DNA of 64,000 nucleotides. It comes from Pegea sp. RAD2-039. Lineage: Eukaryota > Chordata > Thaliacea > Salpida > Salpidae. This document shows, in pieces, positions 11,816 through 22,143 of the stretch. Each line of letters begins with the position of its first letter. Position 1 is the stretch's first letter. The DNA is taken from contig JAQGEQ010000332.1 of assembly GCA_034620365.1 (NCBI GenBank), forward strand, positions 699,097 to 763,096, written 5' to 3'. Both the position numbers and the translations under genes were made by a program. The notes under the pieces were generated by a model that searched no databases, was not told the origin of the DNA, and saw only the letters and a list, made by a program, of their open reading frames with translations.

Positions 11816-11970
11816 AGATGAACCAGTTCTGGAAAGTACTTTATGTTACGATTCTATTATAAGTCGCAGCAGGTGCTTAGGTGTATAGAAGCTAGTTTGA
11901 TGTCATGTTGTTTTAACGTGTCAAAATACTCAGTTAGCTGCTGAGCCACAGACGTCCTTTTGATGAAACT
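11816..11970 (-). other. Highly conserved 155-bp island, copy 1
   Basis: Compared by eye with 22719-22872, there are four base differences and no indels, while the sequences on either side of both are clearly more diverged. On the minus strand it has TGGCTCAGCAG (11938-11948), a perfect fit to the Pol III A-box pattern TRGYNNARNNG. About 110 bp further on comes GGTTCATCT (near 11816-11825), one mismatch from a B box. It also encodes an open peptide ending 'LASIHLSTCCDL' before a stop. Either an RNA or a short coding exon could explain the conservation, and so could recent gene conversion. Confidence 0.5.
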
Positions 11971-12144
11971 TTTCATTTTCAGAAAGTTGAAAAAGAGAGT
12001 AGAACAAAGAAGTACAATAACATCACATAGCAACTGATGAAGTGAGAGAAGAATCAAGGCCCAGGAGGATACAATTTGATTTGATTTGTCATGGTAGAGC
12101 AAAATAAGAATGTGATTATTGGATGACGTAATCATATACAGCAC
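11857..12144 (-). pseudogene. 95-codon open frame ending in the conserved island
   Basis: The longest open frame in the window. Residues about 28-56 are hydrophobic ('ALILLSLHQLLCDVIVLLCS') and could be a membrane segment. The C-terminal 39 residues, from an internal Met ('MKSFIKRTSVAQQL' onward to 'STCCDL'), lie in the conserved island. The same C-terminal peptide is readable at 22755-22872 (minus) and at 39779-39893, 47190-47304 and 54656-54770 (plus), but the N-terminal part is not preserved and the young copies have 'tgtaaagttt' where the internal Met would be. A second subfamily (near 36000, 44390 and 51790) carries a stop within it. No family recognised; probably a relic. Confidence 0.3.
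12124..12131. promoter_or_regulatory. CRE-like TGACGTAA, module B (second in old copy)
   Basis: Same context as 9263-9270 but with 'ttggatgacgtaatcatatac'. The presence of two CRE modules in the one-orientation old copy shows that the duplication of this module predates the young arrays. Confidence 0.4.
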
Positions 12145-12261
12145 CGTTTCAAGATAGAAAATCCTTTTAAATTAAAAAATAATTGTTGAATTGTTTACTT
12201 ATTTTCTCCTACAGTGTATTTTCAAAAATACGTAAACTTTAAGGTTTATTTACCTTAAAAA

Positions 12262-12400
12262 CAGCTTATATCTGTTTTCTAGAGATTCAAAGTTTAGCAT
12301 CGATGCAAGTTACCTCTTCAAAATTAAAAAAAAACGAGTCTATTAAAAAAAATAGTATCCTTTTGTAGAAAAGATAACGTGTATATCCCTAGATATCAAA
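12262..12400 (+). promoter_or_regulatory. TATA module, degenerate and truncated
   Basis: Has 'atcgatgcaagtt' and 'aacgtgtatatccc', but the module then joins directly to the full-CRE segment and the 3' portion seen in other copies is missing. Confidence 0.3.
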
Positions 12401-12578
12401 AACCTAGCCTTTTAAATCTACATTTTAAAAACAATAATTTTAATTTTATTTTTGTCAAACATAATTGTTTTATTTTCATGTCTTTTTGTTAAATCATTTT
12501 AATGTCAAATTCAGTCTTAGTTGACTTGCTAATTAAACAACAAAAACTTCGAAGATGTACGCCAATGCATTGAAGATG

Positions 12579-12586
12579 TGACGTCA
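12579..12586. promoter_or_regulatory. Full CRE-like octamer TGACGTCA (segment C)
   Basis: Perfect octamer in 'gaagatgtgacgtcacaatcac'. In the frame shared with younger copies it spells Asp-Val-Thr-Ser, so its conservation could be coding-derived rather than regulatory. Confidence 0.4.
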
Positions 12587-12870
12587 CAATCACTAAAAGC
12601 GGAAAATTAATTGCTGTAGCAATCTTCCTACCTGGTAGGTCTCATAGAAATTCAAAACAATATTAATATCAAAATGCGATTGATAGCTTACTAACAAATG
12701 TCGCACTAGAATTTTTAAAAGTATACTGAACATTAAGATGAGTAAACAAATTTATTTCTTTTAACTTTATTGTAATATTCTATTCTCGACTAAATATGAC
12801 AAAATGGGAAGTAAATTTTTTTAAACATTTGTTTGGTCACAAACAAAAATTTTTCTGAAAAGTAAATTAT

Positions 12871-13194
12871 TTAGCGTTAGACATACTGCTTAACAGCTCA
12901 AAAACAATAGAACTTATACGTTGTATGTGCACAACACTAAATTAATATATAATAAATTATGTACTTGAGACAATAGTTTTGTTGATGTCAATTGCATTAT
13001 CCCGCTGTTAATTTTATTCCCTAAATATATATGAATATTATTTCCAAAATAACTTTTTGGTATCATAAAATCTTAGTTATAGACTAATAAAGTTTAAGCT
13101 TGTCAAGTTCAAAGCTATGAGTGACAAACGAAAACATTCTGCTAAGAACTTAAACTGTTTTAAAAAAACACTTGGTATATGTAAGAAAATGTTT
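12871..13194. other. Spacer, no gene seen
   Basis: AT-rich sequence linking the old composite copy to the 1,260-bp tandem array. It has no recognised partner. Confidence 0.4.
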
Positions 13195-14078
13195 TTAAAT
13201 ATTTTAATCGTTGATAAAATACTGAAAATGATATTACATATTTAAAGTTAAAATGCATACATTTGTTTGCTCGTCTTACTGTTCTGTTTGCTTTTAAAAA
13301 ATTTTGTGCAACATTTGTTAGTGCACTACTAATTGCATTCTGATATTAATCTTGTTTTAAATTGTTTTGTTGTAAATTGTAAATTTTGCTGTTAGTGATT
13401 TTGATGTGACATCTTCGAAGTATTGGCGTATATTTTCGGCGTTTTTGGTATATAATGACATTAGCAAGTGAAGCTAAGACAGAATTTGACATAATAACGA
13501 ATTGACAAAAGACATGAAAATTAAACAACAAAATCAATCAAGTAATTATATTTAACAAAAGTAAAATTAAATCTATTGTTTTTAAAATCTCTTTTGCATT
13601 AAAATTTAATTAAATTAAATTGTTCTGTAAAAGGTTCTTTCAAAACTTGCTCAATAGAAACAGCGTTTTTAGGCAGCTTTTTAAACGTTTTTAATATCGT
13701 CAGCTTATAATCTTAAATTGTTATATCAAAGAAAAGAAAGTTTCAAGTTTATTTAAATGTCTTATCTTTTAAAAGTTGTTTCAATATTTCGATCTCTTTC
13801 ATAATATGTTTATAAACTGATAAATAACTTTGAATAAACTTATTAAGACGAAAAAAAGGATTTTTGACTTATTTAAGTATTTATTTTTCAAAACATAAAT
13901 AAACAATTTTCGGCATATACTAACATAAAATAATTAATATTGTAAACAATTTTAGCAAATACCTCAATAAAAACTGATTGATTCAGATTTTACCAATTAG
14001 CAAAAAAAAATTGACAATCTATGTTTCTAAGAGCATATTGTAGCATTGTACATCGTTAAATTGATTTAATCGCTAAAA

Positions 14079-14257
14079 TTACGTCATCGCTCACAAATGT
14101 TAGACTTCTTTTGGTGGATATATACGTCAATTTTGGCACAGAAGGAAAGCTATTGGCTCAGTAAGTTCAATAGAAGCACTTTTGATAATTTGGAGATGCA
14201 ACATGCATCGATACTTAACTAATTATCTCTCGGAGACAGATGCAGACTGTTTCAGAG
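14079..14257 (-). promoter_or_regulatory. TATA module, subtype alpha (with CRE)
   Basis: Minus-strand order: 'cagtctgcatctgtctccgagag', 'atcgatgcatgttgcatct', a TATATATCC box near 14117-14125, then 'gtctaacatttgtgagcg' and the CRE TGACGTAA at 14079-14086. Confidence 0.4.
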
Positions 14258-15338
14258 AGAAATAAATCTTGATGTCTGCATATTTTTACTTGATAAAACA
14301 CTTTTTTAATCTTAAGTTTGAAGCAGTATATGTAACAAAATAGATTTTTAAATTAATTTTAGTAGAGCTTAGAAATTAAGTTTAACTTGTAAATAAGTTG
14401 AAATCTCAAATAAAATAATGTTTGTGACCAAACGAAAATGATAAAATTAAAAAAAATATACTTTGGTTTTTGTTATATTTAATCGAAAATACTATATAAC
14501 AATAAAGTTAAAATGCATAAATTTGTTTGCTCGTCTTACTGTTCTGTTTACTTTAAAAAATTTTTGAGCAACATTTGTTAGTGCACTACTAATTGCATTC
14601 TGATATTAATCTTGTTTTAAATTGTTTTGTTGTAAATTGTAAGTTTTGCTGTTAGTGATTTTGATGTGACATCTTCAAAGTTTTGGCGTATATTTTCGGC
14701 GATTTTGGTATATAATGACATTAGCAAGTGAAGCTAAGACAAAATTTTACATAATAACGACTTGACAAAAGACATGAAAATTTAACAACAAAATCAATCA
14801 AGTAATTATATTTAACAAAAGTAAAATTAAATCTATTGTTTTTAAAATCACTTTTGCATTAAAATTTAATTAAATTAAATTGTTCTGTAAAAGGTTCTTT
14901 CAAAACTTGCTCAATAGAAACAGCGTTTTTAGGCAGCTTTTTAAACGTTTTTAATATCGTCAGCTTATAATCTTAAATTGTTATATCAAAGAAAAGAAAG
15001 TTTCAAGTTTATTTAAATGTCTTATCTTTTAAAAGTTGTTTCAATATTTCGATCTCTTTCATAATATGTTTATAAACTGATAAATAACTTTGAATAAACT
15101 TATTAAGACGAAAAAAAGGATTTTTGACTTATTTAAGTATTTATTTTTCAAAACATAAATAAACAATTTTCGGCATATACTAACATAAAATAATTAATAT
15201 TGTAAACAATTTTAGCAAATACCTCAATAAAAACTGATTGATTCAGATTTTACCAATTAGCAAAAAAAAATTGACAATCTATGTTTCTAAGAGCATATTG
15301 TAGCATTGTACATCGTTAAATTGATTTAATCGCTAAAA

Positions 15339-15517
15339 TTACGTCATCGCTCACAAATGTTAGACTTCTTTTGGTGGATATATACGTCAATTTTGGCACA
15401 GAAGGAAAGCTATTGGCTCAGTAAGTTCAATAGAAGCACTTTTGATAATTTTGAGATGCAACATGCATCGATACTTAACTAATTATCTCTCGGAGACAGA
15501 TGCAGACTGTTTCAGAG
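15339..15517 (-). promoter_or_regulatory. TATA module, subtype alpha, second array unit
   Basis: Nearly identical to 14079-14257, exactly 1,260 bp further on; the CRE is at 15339-15346. One visible difference is 'attttgagatg' for 'atttggagatg'. Confidence 0.4.
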
Positions 15518-16408
15518 AGAAATAAATCTTGATGTCTGCATATTTTTACTTGATAAAACACTTTTTTAATCTTAAGTTTGAAGCAGTATATGTAACAAAA
15601 TAGATTTTTAAATTAATTTTAGTAGAGCTTAGAAATTAAGTTTAATTTGTAAATAAGTTGAAATCTCAAATAAAATAATGTTTGTGACCAAACGAAAATG
15701 ATAAAGTTAAAAAAAATATACTTTGGTTTTTGTTATATTTAATCGAAAATACTATATAACAATAAAGTTAAAATGCATAAATTTGTCTGCTCGTCTTACT
15801 GTTCTGTTTACTTTAAAAAATTTTTGTGCAACATTTGTTAGTGCACTACTAATTGCATTCTGATATTAATCTTGTTTTAAATTGTTTTGTTGTAAATTGT
15901 AAGTTTTGCTGTTAGTGATTTTGATGTGACATCTTCAAAGTTTTGGCGTATATTTTCGGCGATTTTGGTATATAATGACATTAGCAAGTGAAGCTAAGAC
16001 AAAATTTTACATAATAACGACTTGACAAAAGACATGAAAATTTAACAACAAAATCAATCAAGTAATTATATTTAACAAAAGTAAAATTAAATCTATTGTT
16101 TATAAAATCACTTTTGCATTAAAATTTAATTAAATTAAATTGTTCTGTAAAAGGTTCTTTCAAAACTTGCTTAATAGAAACAGCGATTTTAGGCAGCTTT
16201 TTAAACGTTTTTAATATCGTCAGCTTATAATCTTAAATTGTTATATCAAAGAAAAGAAAGTTTTAAGTTTATTTAAATGTCTTATCTTTTAAAAGTTGTT
16301 TCAATATTTCGATCTCTTTCATAACATGTTTATAAACTGATAAAAAACTTTGAATAAACTTATTAAGACGAAAAAAAGGATTTTTGACTTATTTAAGTAT
16401 TTATGTTT

Positions 16409-16445
16409 TGAAAAATAAATAATAAATAAATAAAATAAATAAAAT
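16409..16445. repeat. AATA-type microsatellite at an array junction
   Basis: A run of 'aataaataaataaaataaataaa' sits exactly where the third 1,260-bp unit breaks off. The sequence then resumes at 'aaatcttgatgtctgcatattttt', a point that elsewhere is preceded by 'gagagaaataaa'. The shared 'aataaa' suggests a microhomology-mediated or slippage junction. Confidence 0.75.
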
Positions 16446-16560
16446 CTTGATGTCTGCATATTTTTGAAATTAAACCGTATTCGGAAATAAATGAACTATT
16501 CAACATTATGTTTTTAAAATTAAAACATTTCCTAACTTCAAACGCCGCTGCTGTGTATGA

Positions 16561-16568
16561 TTACGTCA
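16561..16568. promoter_or_regulatory. CRE-like TTACGTCA, module B (R orientation)
   Basis: In 'tgattacgtcatcgaataatgacattcg', following 'aacgccgctgctgtg'. Confidence 0.4.
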
Positions 16569-17187
16569 TCGAATAATGACATTCGTGCTTTGCTCTACCA
16601 TGACAAATTGAATCAAAATGCACCTGCTTAAGTAAGTTTTTGATTACCAATCATTAGTAGACAACAACATTTTCTACTTGGAGCCTTAATCTAATCACTT
16701 GGTTTGAAACAACTATAAGTTGTGAGATTTTATCAATTTCTGATTGATTGACAGCTTTTACTTAGACATTTAGATCAAATCAAATTCTATCTCACCATTA
16801 AATTTTTAATTTTTAAAGTCAAATTAATGTTTTACAAGGAGAACATTAAAGATTTTAAAGTCAAAAGTGATAACAATAATTGAAACAGAAACTACGATCA
16901 GATAAAGTTAAAATCCTAAGAATTAAAGAAATCACAGAAAGATTACTGTGGTTAAAAAAGAATCTTCATAAAGACCATATACATCGTTGAACCATACCAA
17001 AATCAAGTAGAAATCAGATACTTTCATGGAAGTCAAATTGAAGTTTATCCATCATCTACTTGAGGTTGTTTTTCCTTCAAGGGACATAAAGATAGTTTTA
17101 TTGATTTCATTTAAAACATAATATTGTGTTTAACAATAATAATTATATAAAATATTTGTTGGTAATTTAATAACTATGGAAAAAGAC

Positions 17188-17551
17188 TATCTTCTCCTAT
17201 CTCACTCATAACTTAGTATCTGAAGTCAGCAATTGTTTGAAGAGTCACGTGTTCTTGTGCTAAGACGGTTTATCTTGAACTGTATCATTATTATTATTTA
17301 TAAAATGATTTATTCTTAAGTCAAGAGGGTCGTCGAGTTGTAAGTTTTTATGATGTAGTAATGACAAAAAACAGGTACAAAGCAAAACTTATTAAAATCG
17401 TGCTGACGTTCTGCATCATTGCTTGCAGAAAGATGTCAGATTCAAATATTTCTTTTCCAGGTAAAGTATTTTAGCGTTTGACTACTTGACTCATCTAACA
17501 ATTGCAGATTGCTTGACACTAAGTTGTGAGTGAGCTAGGAGAAGATGATCC
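17188..17551. repeat. Fold-back hairpin, copy 1
   Basis: Left arm about 17188-17255 ('cttctcctatctcactcataactt...') is the inverse of right arm about 17486-17551 ('...aagttgtgagtgagctaggagaag'), with roughly 230 bp between. The arms are imperfect. The old copy has only the right-arm sequence (8612-8682), so the fold-back arose by inverted duplication in the young lineage. Confidence 0.7.
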
Positions 17552-18274
17552 TTTTCAACTGAAACTTTTGAACTGAAACACTACGTTTGTTTCAAAAAAA
17601 ATCTATCACTTTAATATAAAATCTTCTGACATGGCTCAACTGTCTAAATGAATTCGATGAAGACTTTTTTCTAACCACAATCTTAATGATGTTTTTCTGA
17701 GACTTCTAGTTTTATAAAATATTTGATAATATTTGGATTAACTTAAAATTCAATAATTAAAGCTTTTTTACTTAACAGATGTATAGTTGTTTATTTATGA
17801 GTATTTTTGTAAAAGTAGGTTTCTTATCAAGCTTAGAGTTATTTTGTAGCATTTTTATTTTACACAATAGATTGTGAAATATTGATTTCTAACTTGAAGT
17901 ATATTCAACTTTTATATTCAACGAATGTAATCTTTTAAAACTTTTTTTGCATTGAAAAATACGATCTTAGTTGAAAACAATTTTATTATTAAAAGTTATT
18001 TATCTCTTATCAAAAAAACTCTTTAGAATTTTTGTTCATGTTTTTTTATAGAATTAAGAATAAGTTATCACATTTTGAAAAACGTTTTGAATAATGTTTG
18101 TTTTGCTGCTATAAAACCGTTTTTATGTTGACATGCTGACAATGATTTGTAGCTATAATTAAAATAATATACATCAAAGTTTGGTTTAATTGCTAGAATT
18201 CAACTTTTAAATAAAAATTAACTAATTCATGGTACTTAATGAAAAAGTAATTAAAATGAGAGAAAATCTCTTTT

Positions 18275-18310
18275 ACTTACCGCCATCTTGCGGTTGAAAT
18301 AACTTTTATA
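18275..18310 (-). promoter_or_regulatory. TATA plus TISU-like ATG plus 5' splice site, copy 1
   Basis: On the minus strand TATAAAAG (18303-18310) is followed by CAAGATGGCGGTAAGT (18275-18290). CAAGATGGCGG fits the TISU/YY1 pattern SAASATGGCGG, and GTAAGT is a consensus splice donor. The sequence holding the candidate second exon in the other two copies is missing here, because this block ends at 17681, so this copy would be an orphan. Confidence 0.4.
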
Positions 18311-18943
18311 CAAAGTAAACACCAAATAAAAATGTTGAATTTCCTAGTAAACAGAAAGTTAATATTTTAATTCAGTATAATCAACAAAATAATTTCTAGT
18401 GATTAATTTATTTAAAACATTTTTATTTTAGATGTTTGACTTTTCAAAGTTAATAACAAACCAGTTTTAAGTATGGATTCGTTTAAAAACCATTTATTTA
18501 AATGAATAATTTTTAAATTGAGATAAGAAAGACTTTTTGTTGCTATTTATTGCTATCCTACTTAATTTAAGACAATTACGACTATTGTATACCGAAAGTT
18601 TCAAATAGAGGTTTATATCCTTGTAACGTTTTTGTTTAGCACCTCAAAGTCTAGATGACAAAATACAATTTTGGTTACATTTTTTTGTGAAAACATTTGT
18701 GACTAATAATCATATGAGCGAATAGTTCATTAAATCATTAAAATTAGAATCAATAAAAGATTCATGCAAGATTGTTACAACAACCTTGTAAATATTCAAC
18801 TTTATCTCAGTTTTAAGAACTCTATTGCTTGAAACTTATCACAACGAGCTTACCAAAGGCTTTCTTTATCAAGGCTAACCTGATTATCTAAAATTAGTAT
18901 CTTAGTAAATCAAAGTATAAACTTACCCAAAAACTTAAAGTGC

Positions 18944-19159
18944 ATGATGAAACTAAATCTAGTAATAATATTTGTTATTTCACGACATTTTGGGCGTAAC
19001 ATTTTTATGGTGATATTCTCTCTTTTTGAAGCTGACTTTAAGTTTGAAGAATATTTTGGCCTCGCTGCAGCAAAATGTTATTTTTGTAGTAATAATACAG
19101 TGATTGTAACTAAATCAACATCAGAAATAGATATAACTAAAAAGATAAACCAAATATAA
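18944..19159 (+). pseudogene. 71-codon frame with CxxC, copy 1
   Basis: Begins MMKLNLVIIF, has a hydrophobic N-terminus, then 'LFEADFKFEEYFGLAAAKC' and the pair CYFC near residue 46-49, ending 'DITKKINQI'. Two other copies (32529-32744, 58367-58582) have the same length and nearly the same sequence, as expected from recent duplication alone. Truncated ends of the same segment lie at about 43500, 50900 and 63350. No family recognised. Confidence 0.25.
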
Positions 19160-19930
19160 ATATATAAAAAATATAAAAATGTATACTTGCTTAGTAACAA
19201 CTAAGAAAAAATAGAAATGTTTTTTGCAGAAAGTGTTCAAAGTAAAGAATAAGAATTAAAAAAATCGTTGTAACATAACTTTTTCGTAAAGCTAATTAAG
19301 AAAAAATGTTAATATTTTATTTCTAAGGGGTAACCCTAATAACTTTTACTTTAAGAGTAAACATCATATCTAGTTATCATTTTTACCGAAGTTATTTCCC
19401 AGCTTTTTATGTGACAAAATAAATGTGTTAAATAATTTAATTTACTTAATTTTTATTTAAAGTTTCTGATAAAAAACTCTGCAGCTTTAACTTTTTCAAC
19501 ATTTCGTATTAAAAAACACTCAATGTTTTGTCTAAGACTTCATTAAACGTTTTAAAAGTTGTTAAAATACTTTTTTTAAATCTTAAATTTGAAGCAGTAT
19601 TAGTAAGAATTAAAATTAAAAAAAATTTAGTAGAGTGTAGAAATAAACTTTTTTTGAAAAAAATTTGCTTATCAAATAAAAGATTGTTTGAAACCAAACG
19701 AATATAGTATTATTTAAAACAATTGCTTTGGTTTTTGTCATATTTAATTAAGAATAGAATATTACAGTACAGTTAAAATGCATAAAATTGTTTACTCGTC
19801 TTACTGTTCAGTTTACTTTTCACAAATTCCTGTGCAACATTTATTAGTGCACTATCAATTGAATTCTGATATTAATCTTTTTTTTTTCAATTGCTATGAG
19901 ACCTAACAGGTTAGGCGAATGATACAGCGC

Positions 19931-20152
19931 TTAATTTTCCACTTTTAGTGATCGTGACGTCACAACTTCAATGCATAGGCGTGCATTTTCGGCAATTTTA
20001 TTATTTGATGACATTAGCAAGTCAAGCTGAGAAAGAATTTTGCAGAAAAATGATTTTAGAAAAAGACAAGAAAATAAAACACCAAATTCAACAAAATAAT
20101 TTTGCTTGACAAAAGTAAGATTAAATCTATTCTTTTTAAAATCGTTTTGCAT
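19931..20152 (-). pseudogene. 73-codon frame of segment C, copy 1
   Basis: Begins MQNDFKKNRF and ends 'VVTSRSLKVEN'. The last 27 codons stay in register in more diverged copies too: 'EDVTSQSLKAEN' at about 12560-12610 and 'KDVMSQSLSAKI' near 40195-40255. This hints at an old coding segment. The N-terminal half is frameshifted in those copies. The frame overlaps the full CRE. Confidence 0.25.
19955..19962. promoter_or_regulatory. Full CRE-like octamer TGACGTCA (segment C)
   Basis: In 'agtgatcgtgacgtcacaact', within the 73-codon frame. Confidence 0.4.
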
Positions 20153-20629
20153 TAACAGTTAATGAAATTAAATTGTTCTGCAAAAAGTTTTAATCAAACT
20201 TGCTCAATAGAAACAATGTTTTAGGCAGTTTTTCAAAGGTTTATGATATCATAAGCTTATTATATTTAATTGTTATATCGAAGAAAAGAGATTTATAAAT
20301 TTACTGAATTGTTTTAGCTTTTAAAATTTGTTTTAATGATTCAATCTCTTACATAAAATGTTTATAAACTGATAAAAAACTTCAAATAAACTTATTAAGA
20401 CCAAAAAAAGGATTGTTTATTAATCTAAGTACTCTTTTTTCACAACATAAATAAACAATATTCAGGAAAAACTAACATAAAATAATTAATCTTGTAATTA
20501 ATTTTATCAAATACCTTAATAAATACTCATTGATTCAGATTTTACCAAATAGCAAAAAAAATTGAAAATTTATGTTTCTAAGAGCATATTGTAGCATTGT
20601 ACATCGTTAAATTGATTTAATCGCTAAAA

Positions 20630-20808
20630 TTACGTCATCGCTCACAAATGTTAGACTTCTTTTGGTGGATATATACGTCAATTTTGGCACAGAAGGAAAG
20701 CTATTGGCTCAGTAAGTTCAATAGAAGCACTTTTGATAATTTGGAGATGCAACATGCATCGATACTTAACTAATTATCTCTCGGAGACAGATGCAGACTG
20801 TTTCAGAG
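20630..20808 (-). promoter_or_regulatory. TATA module, subtype alpha
   Basis: CRE at 20630-20637, box 'ggatatatacgtc' near 20668, then 'gatgcaacatgcatcgat'. Practically the same sequence as in the 1,260-bp array. Confidence 0.4.
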
Positions 20809-20933
20809 AGAAATAAATCTTGATGTCTGCATATTTTTGAAATTAAATTGTAAACGGAAATAAATGAACTATTCCACATTTTGTTTTAAAATTTAAAACA
20901 TTTCCTAACTTCAAACGCCGCTGCTGTATATGA

Positions 20934-20941
20934 TTACGTCA
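20934..20941. promoter_or_regulatory. CRE-like TTACGTCA, module B
   Basis: In 'tatatgattacgtcatcgaataacgac', 126 bp beyond the end of the alpha TATA module. Confidence 0.4.
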
Positions 20942-21568
20942 TCGAATAACGACATTCGTGTTTTGCTCTACCAGGACAATTTAATTCAAAATGCACATGA
21001 TTAAGTAAGTTATTGATTACCAATCATTAGTAGACAACAACATTTTCTACTTGGAGACTTAATTTAATCACTTGGTTTGAAACAACTATAAGCTGTGACA
21101 TTTTATCTGTTTTTGATTGATTGACAGCTTTTACTTAGACATTTAGATCAAATCAAATTCTATCTCACTATTAAATTTTTAAAATCAAATTAATGTTTTA
21201 CAAGGAGAACATTAAAGATTTTAAAGTCAAAAGTGATAACAATAAATGAAACAGAAACTACGATCAGATAAAGTTAAAATCCTAAGAATTAAAGAAATCA
21301 CAGAAAGATTACTGTGGTTAAAAATGAATCTTCATAACGACCATATACATCGTTGAACCATACCAAAATCAAGTAGAAATCAGATACATACATGGAAGTC
21401 AAATTGAAGTTTATCCATCATCTTCTTGAGGTTGTTTTTTCTTCAAGGGACATAAAGATAGTTTTATTGATTTCATTTAAAACATAATATTGTGTTTAAC
21501 AATAATAATTATATGAAATATTTGTTGGTAGTTTAATAACTATGGAAATAGACTATCTTCTCCTATCT

Positions 21569-21920
21569 CACTCATAACTTAGTATCTGAAGTCAGCAATT
21601 GTTTGAAGAGTCACGTGTTCTTGTGCTAAGACGGTTTATCTTGAACTGTATCATTATTATTATTTATAAAATGATTTATCCTTAAGTCAAGAGGGTCGTC
21701 GAGTTGTAAGTTTTTTTGATGTAGTAATGACAAAAAACAGGTACAAAGCAAAACTTATTAAAATCGTGCTGACGTTCTGCATCATTGCTTGCAGAAAGAT
21801 GTCAGATTCAAATATTTCATTTCCAGGTAAGGTATTTTAGCATTTGACTACTTGACTCATCTAACAATTGCAGATTGCTTGACACTAAGTTGTGAGTGAG
21901 CTAGGAGAAGATGATCTTTT
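21569..21920. repeat. Fold-back hairpin, copy 2
   Basis: Arms about 21569-21635 and 21855-21920, same design as 17188-17551. This is where the R part of the left arm of inverted repeat 1 turns into the F part. Confidence 0.7.
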
Positions 21921-22123
21921 TCAACTGAAACTTTTGAACTGAAACACTACGTTTGTTTCAAAAAAATCTACAAGATTACCTTTATATGCCTTGGAAGAAT
22001 CACTAAGAACCCAAAAAGCATGATGGATTTCATTTGTCTTCTTTATTTGCATATGAATTCTACTTGCTTCTGACATGGCTCAACTGTCTAAATGATTTCG
22101 ATGAAGACTTTTTTCTAACCACA

Positions 22124-22143
22124 ATTTTTTTTTTTTTTTTTTT
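22124..22143. repeat. Poly-T run
   Basis: About 20 consecutive T after 'aaccacaa'. The inverse run of A occurs at 47918-47938. It lies at the same internal point of the family in both, so it is part of the element rather than an independent insertion. Confidence 0.8.

Larger units (their letters stand above)
8400..12870 (+). repeat. Oldest copy of the composite repeat element (F orientation reference)
   Basis: This block contains, once each and in one orientation, nearly all modules that recur shuffled in the rest of the window. In order: the 'gttgtaagtttttatgatg' segment (8459), the 'cacgtgact...gagtgagctaggagaag' segment (8610-8682), the CRE module (9263-9270), a TATA module (9400-9575), a 'ggtaaaatctgaat' segment (9650), a 'gatatcataaac' segment (9948-9960), a CxxC-coding segment (10280-10540), the SINE-free site (about 11130), a conserved island (11816-11970), a second CRE module (12124-12131), a second TATA module (12262-12400) and the full-CRE segment (12410-12700). 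Identity to the young copies is clearly lower than among the young copies themselves. It lacks the fold-back found in them. Confidence 0.75.
13195..16408 (-). repeat. Head-to-tail array with a 1,260-bp period (about 2.5 units, R orientation)
   Basis: Landmarks recur at an exact spacing of 1,260 bp: 'aaagttaaaatgcata' at 13246, 14506 and 15766, and 'ttacgtca' at 14079 and 15339. From about 13561 the copies differ by only scattered substitutions with no length change, which indicates very recent amplification or homogenisation. Each unit holds one TATA/CRE module and one degenerate version of segment C (full CRE replaced by 'tgtgacatc'). The third unit stops at 16408. The 63-codon frame at 13346-13537 lies here and is not kept intact in the next units. 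Confidence 0.9.
16446..17680. repeat. Composite-family block with fold-back, paired directly with 20817-22115
   Basis: Same order as 20817-22115: 'cttgatgtctgc', the CRE module, 'acagcttttacttagacatttag', 'ccatatacatcgttgaacc', the fold-back and 'catggctcaactgtctaaatga'. Relative to that copy, part of the last section is missing (the 'tatgccttggaagaatcactaag' stretch), and the block ends at a junction with 17681. Confidence 0.75.

Noticed and set aside
12021..12050. Hammerhead ribozyme core ('ctgatga' followed by 'gaa')
   Set aside because: No helix II can form between the two elements and the GAAA is not followed by a pairing arm; other 'ctgatga' matches also lack the second half.
8400..12870. 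LTR retrotransposon with defined ends
   Set aside because: Repeated promoter-like modules fit loosely, but no TG...CA ends, primer-binding site, polypurine tract or retroviral-type protein motif was found; kept only as a hypothesis.
13195..16408. CRISPR array
   Set aside because: The period is 1,260 bp with whole-unit identity and no short repeat/spacer pattern; the genome is eukaryotic.
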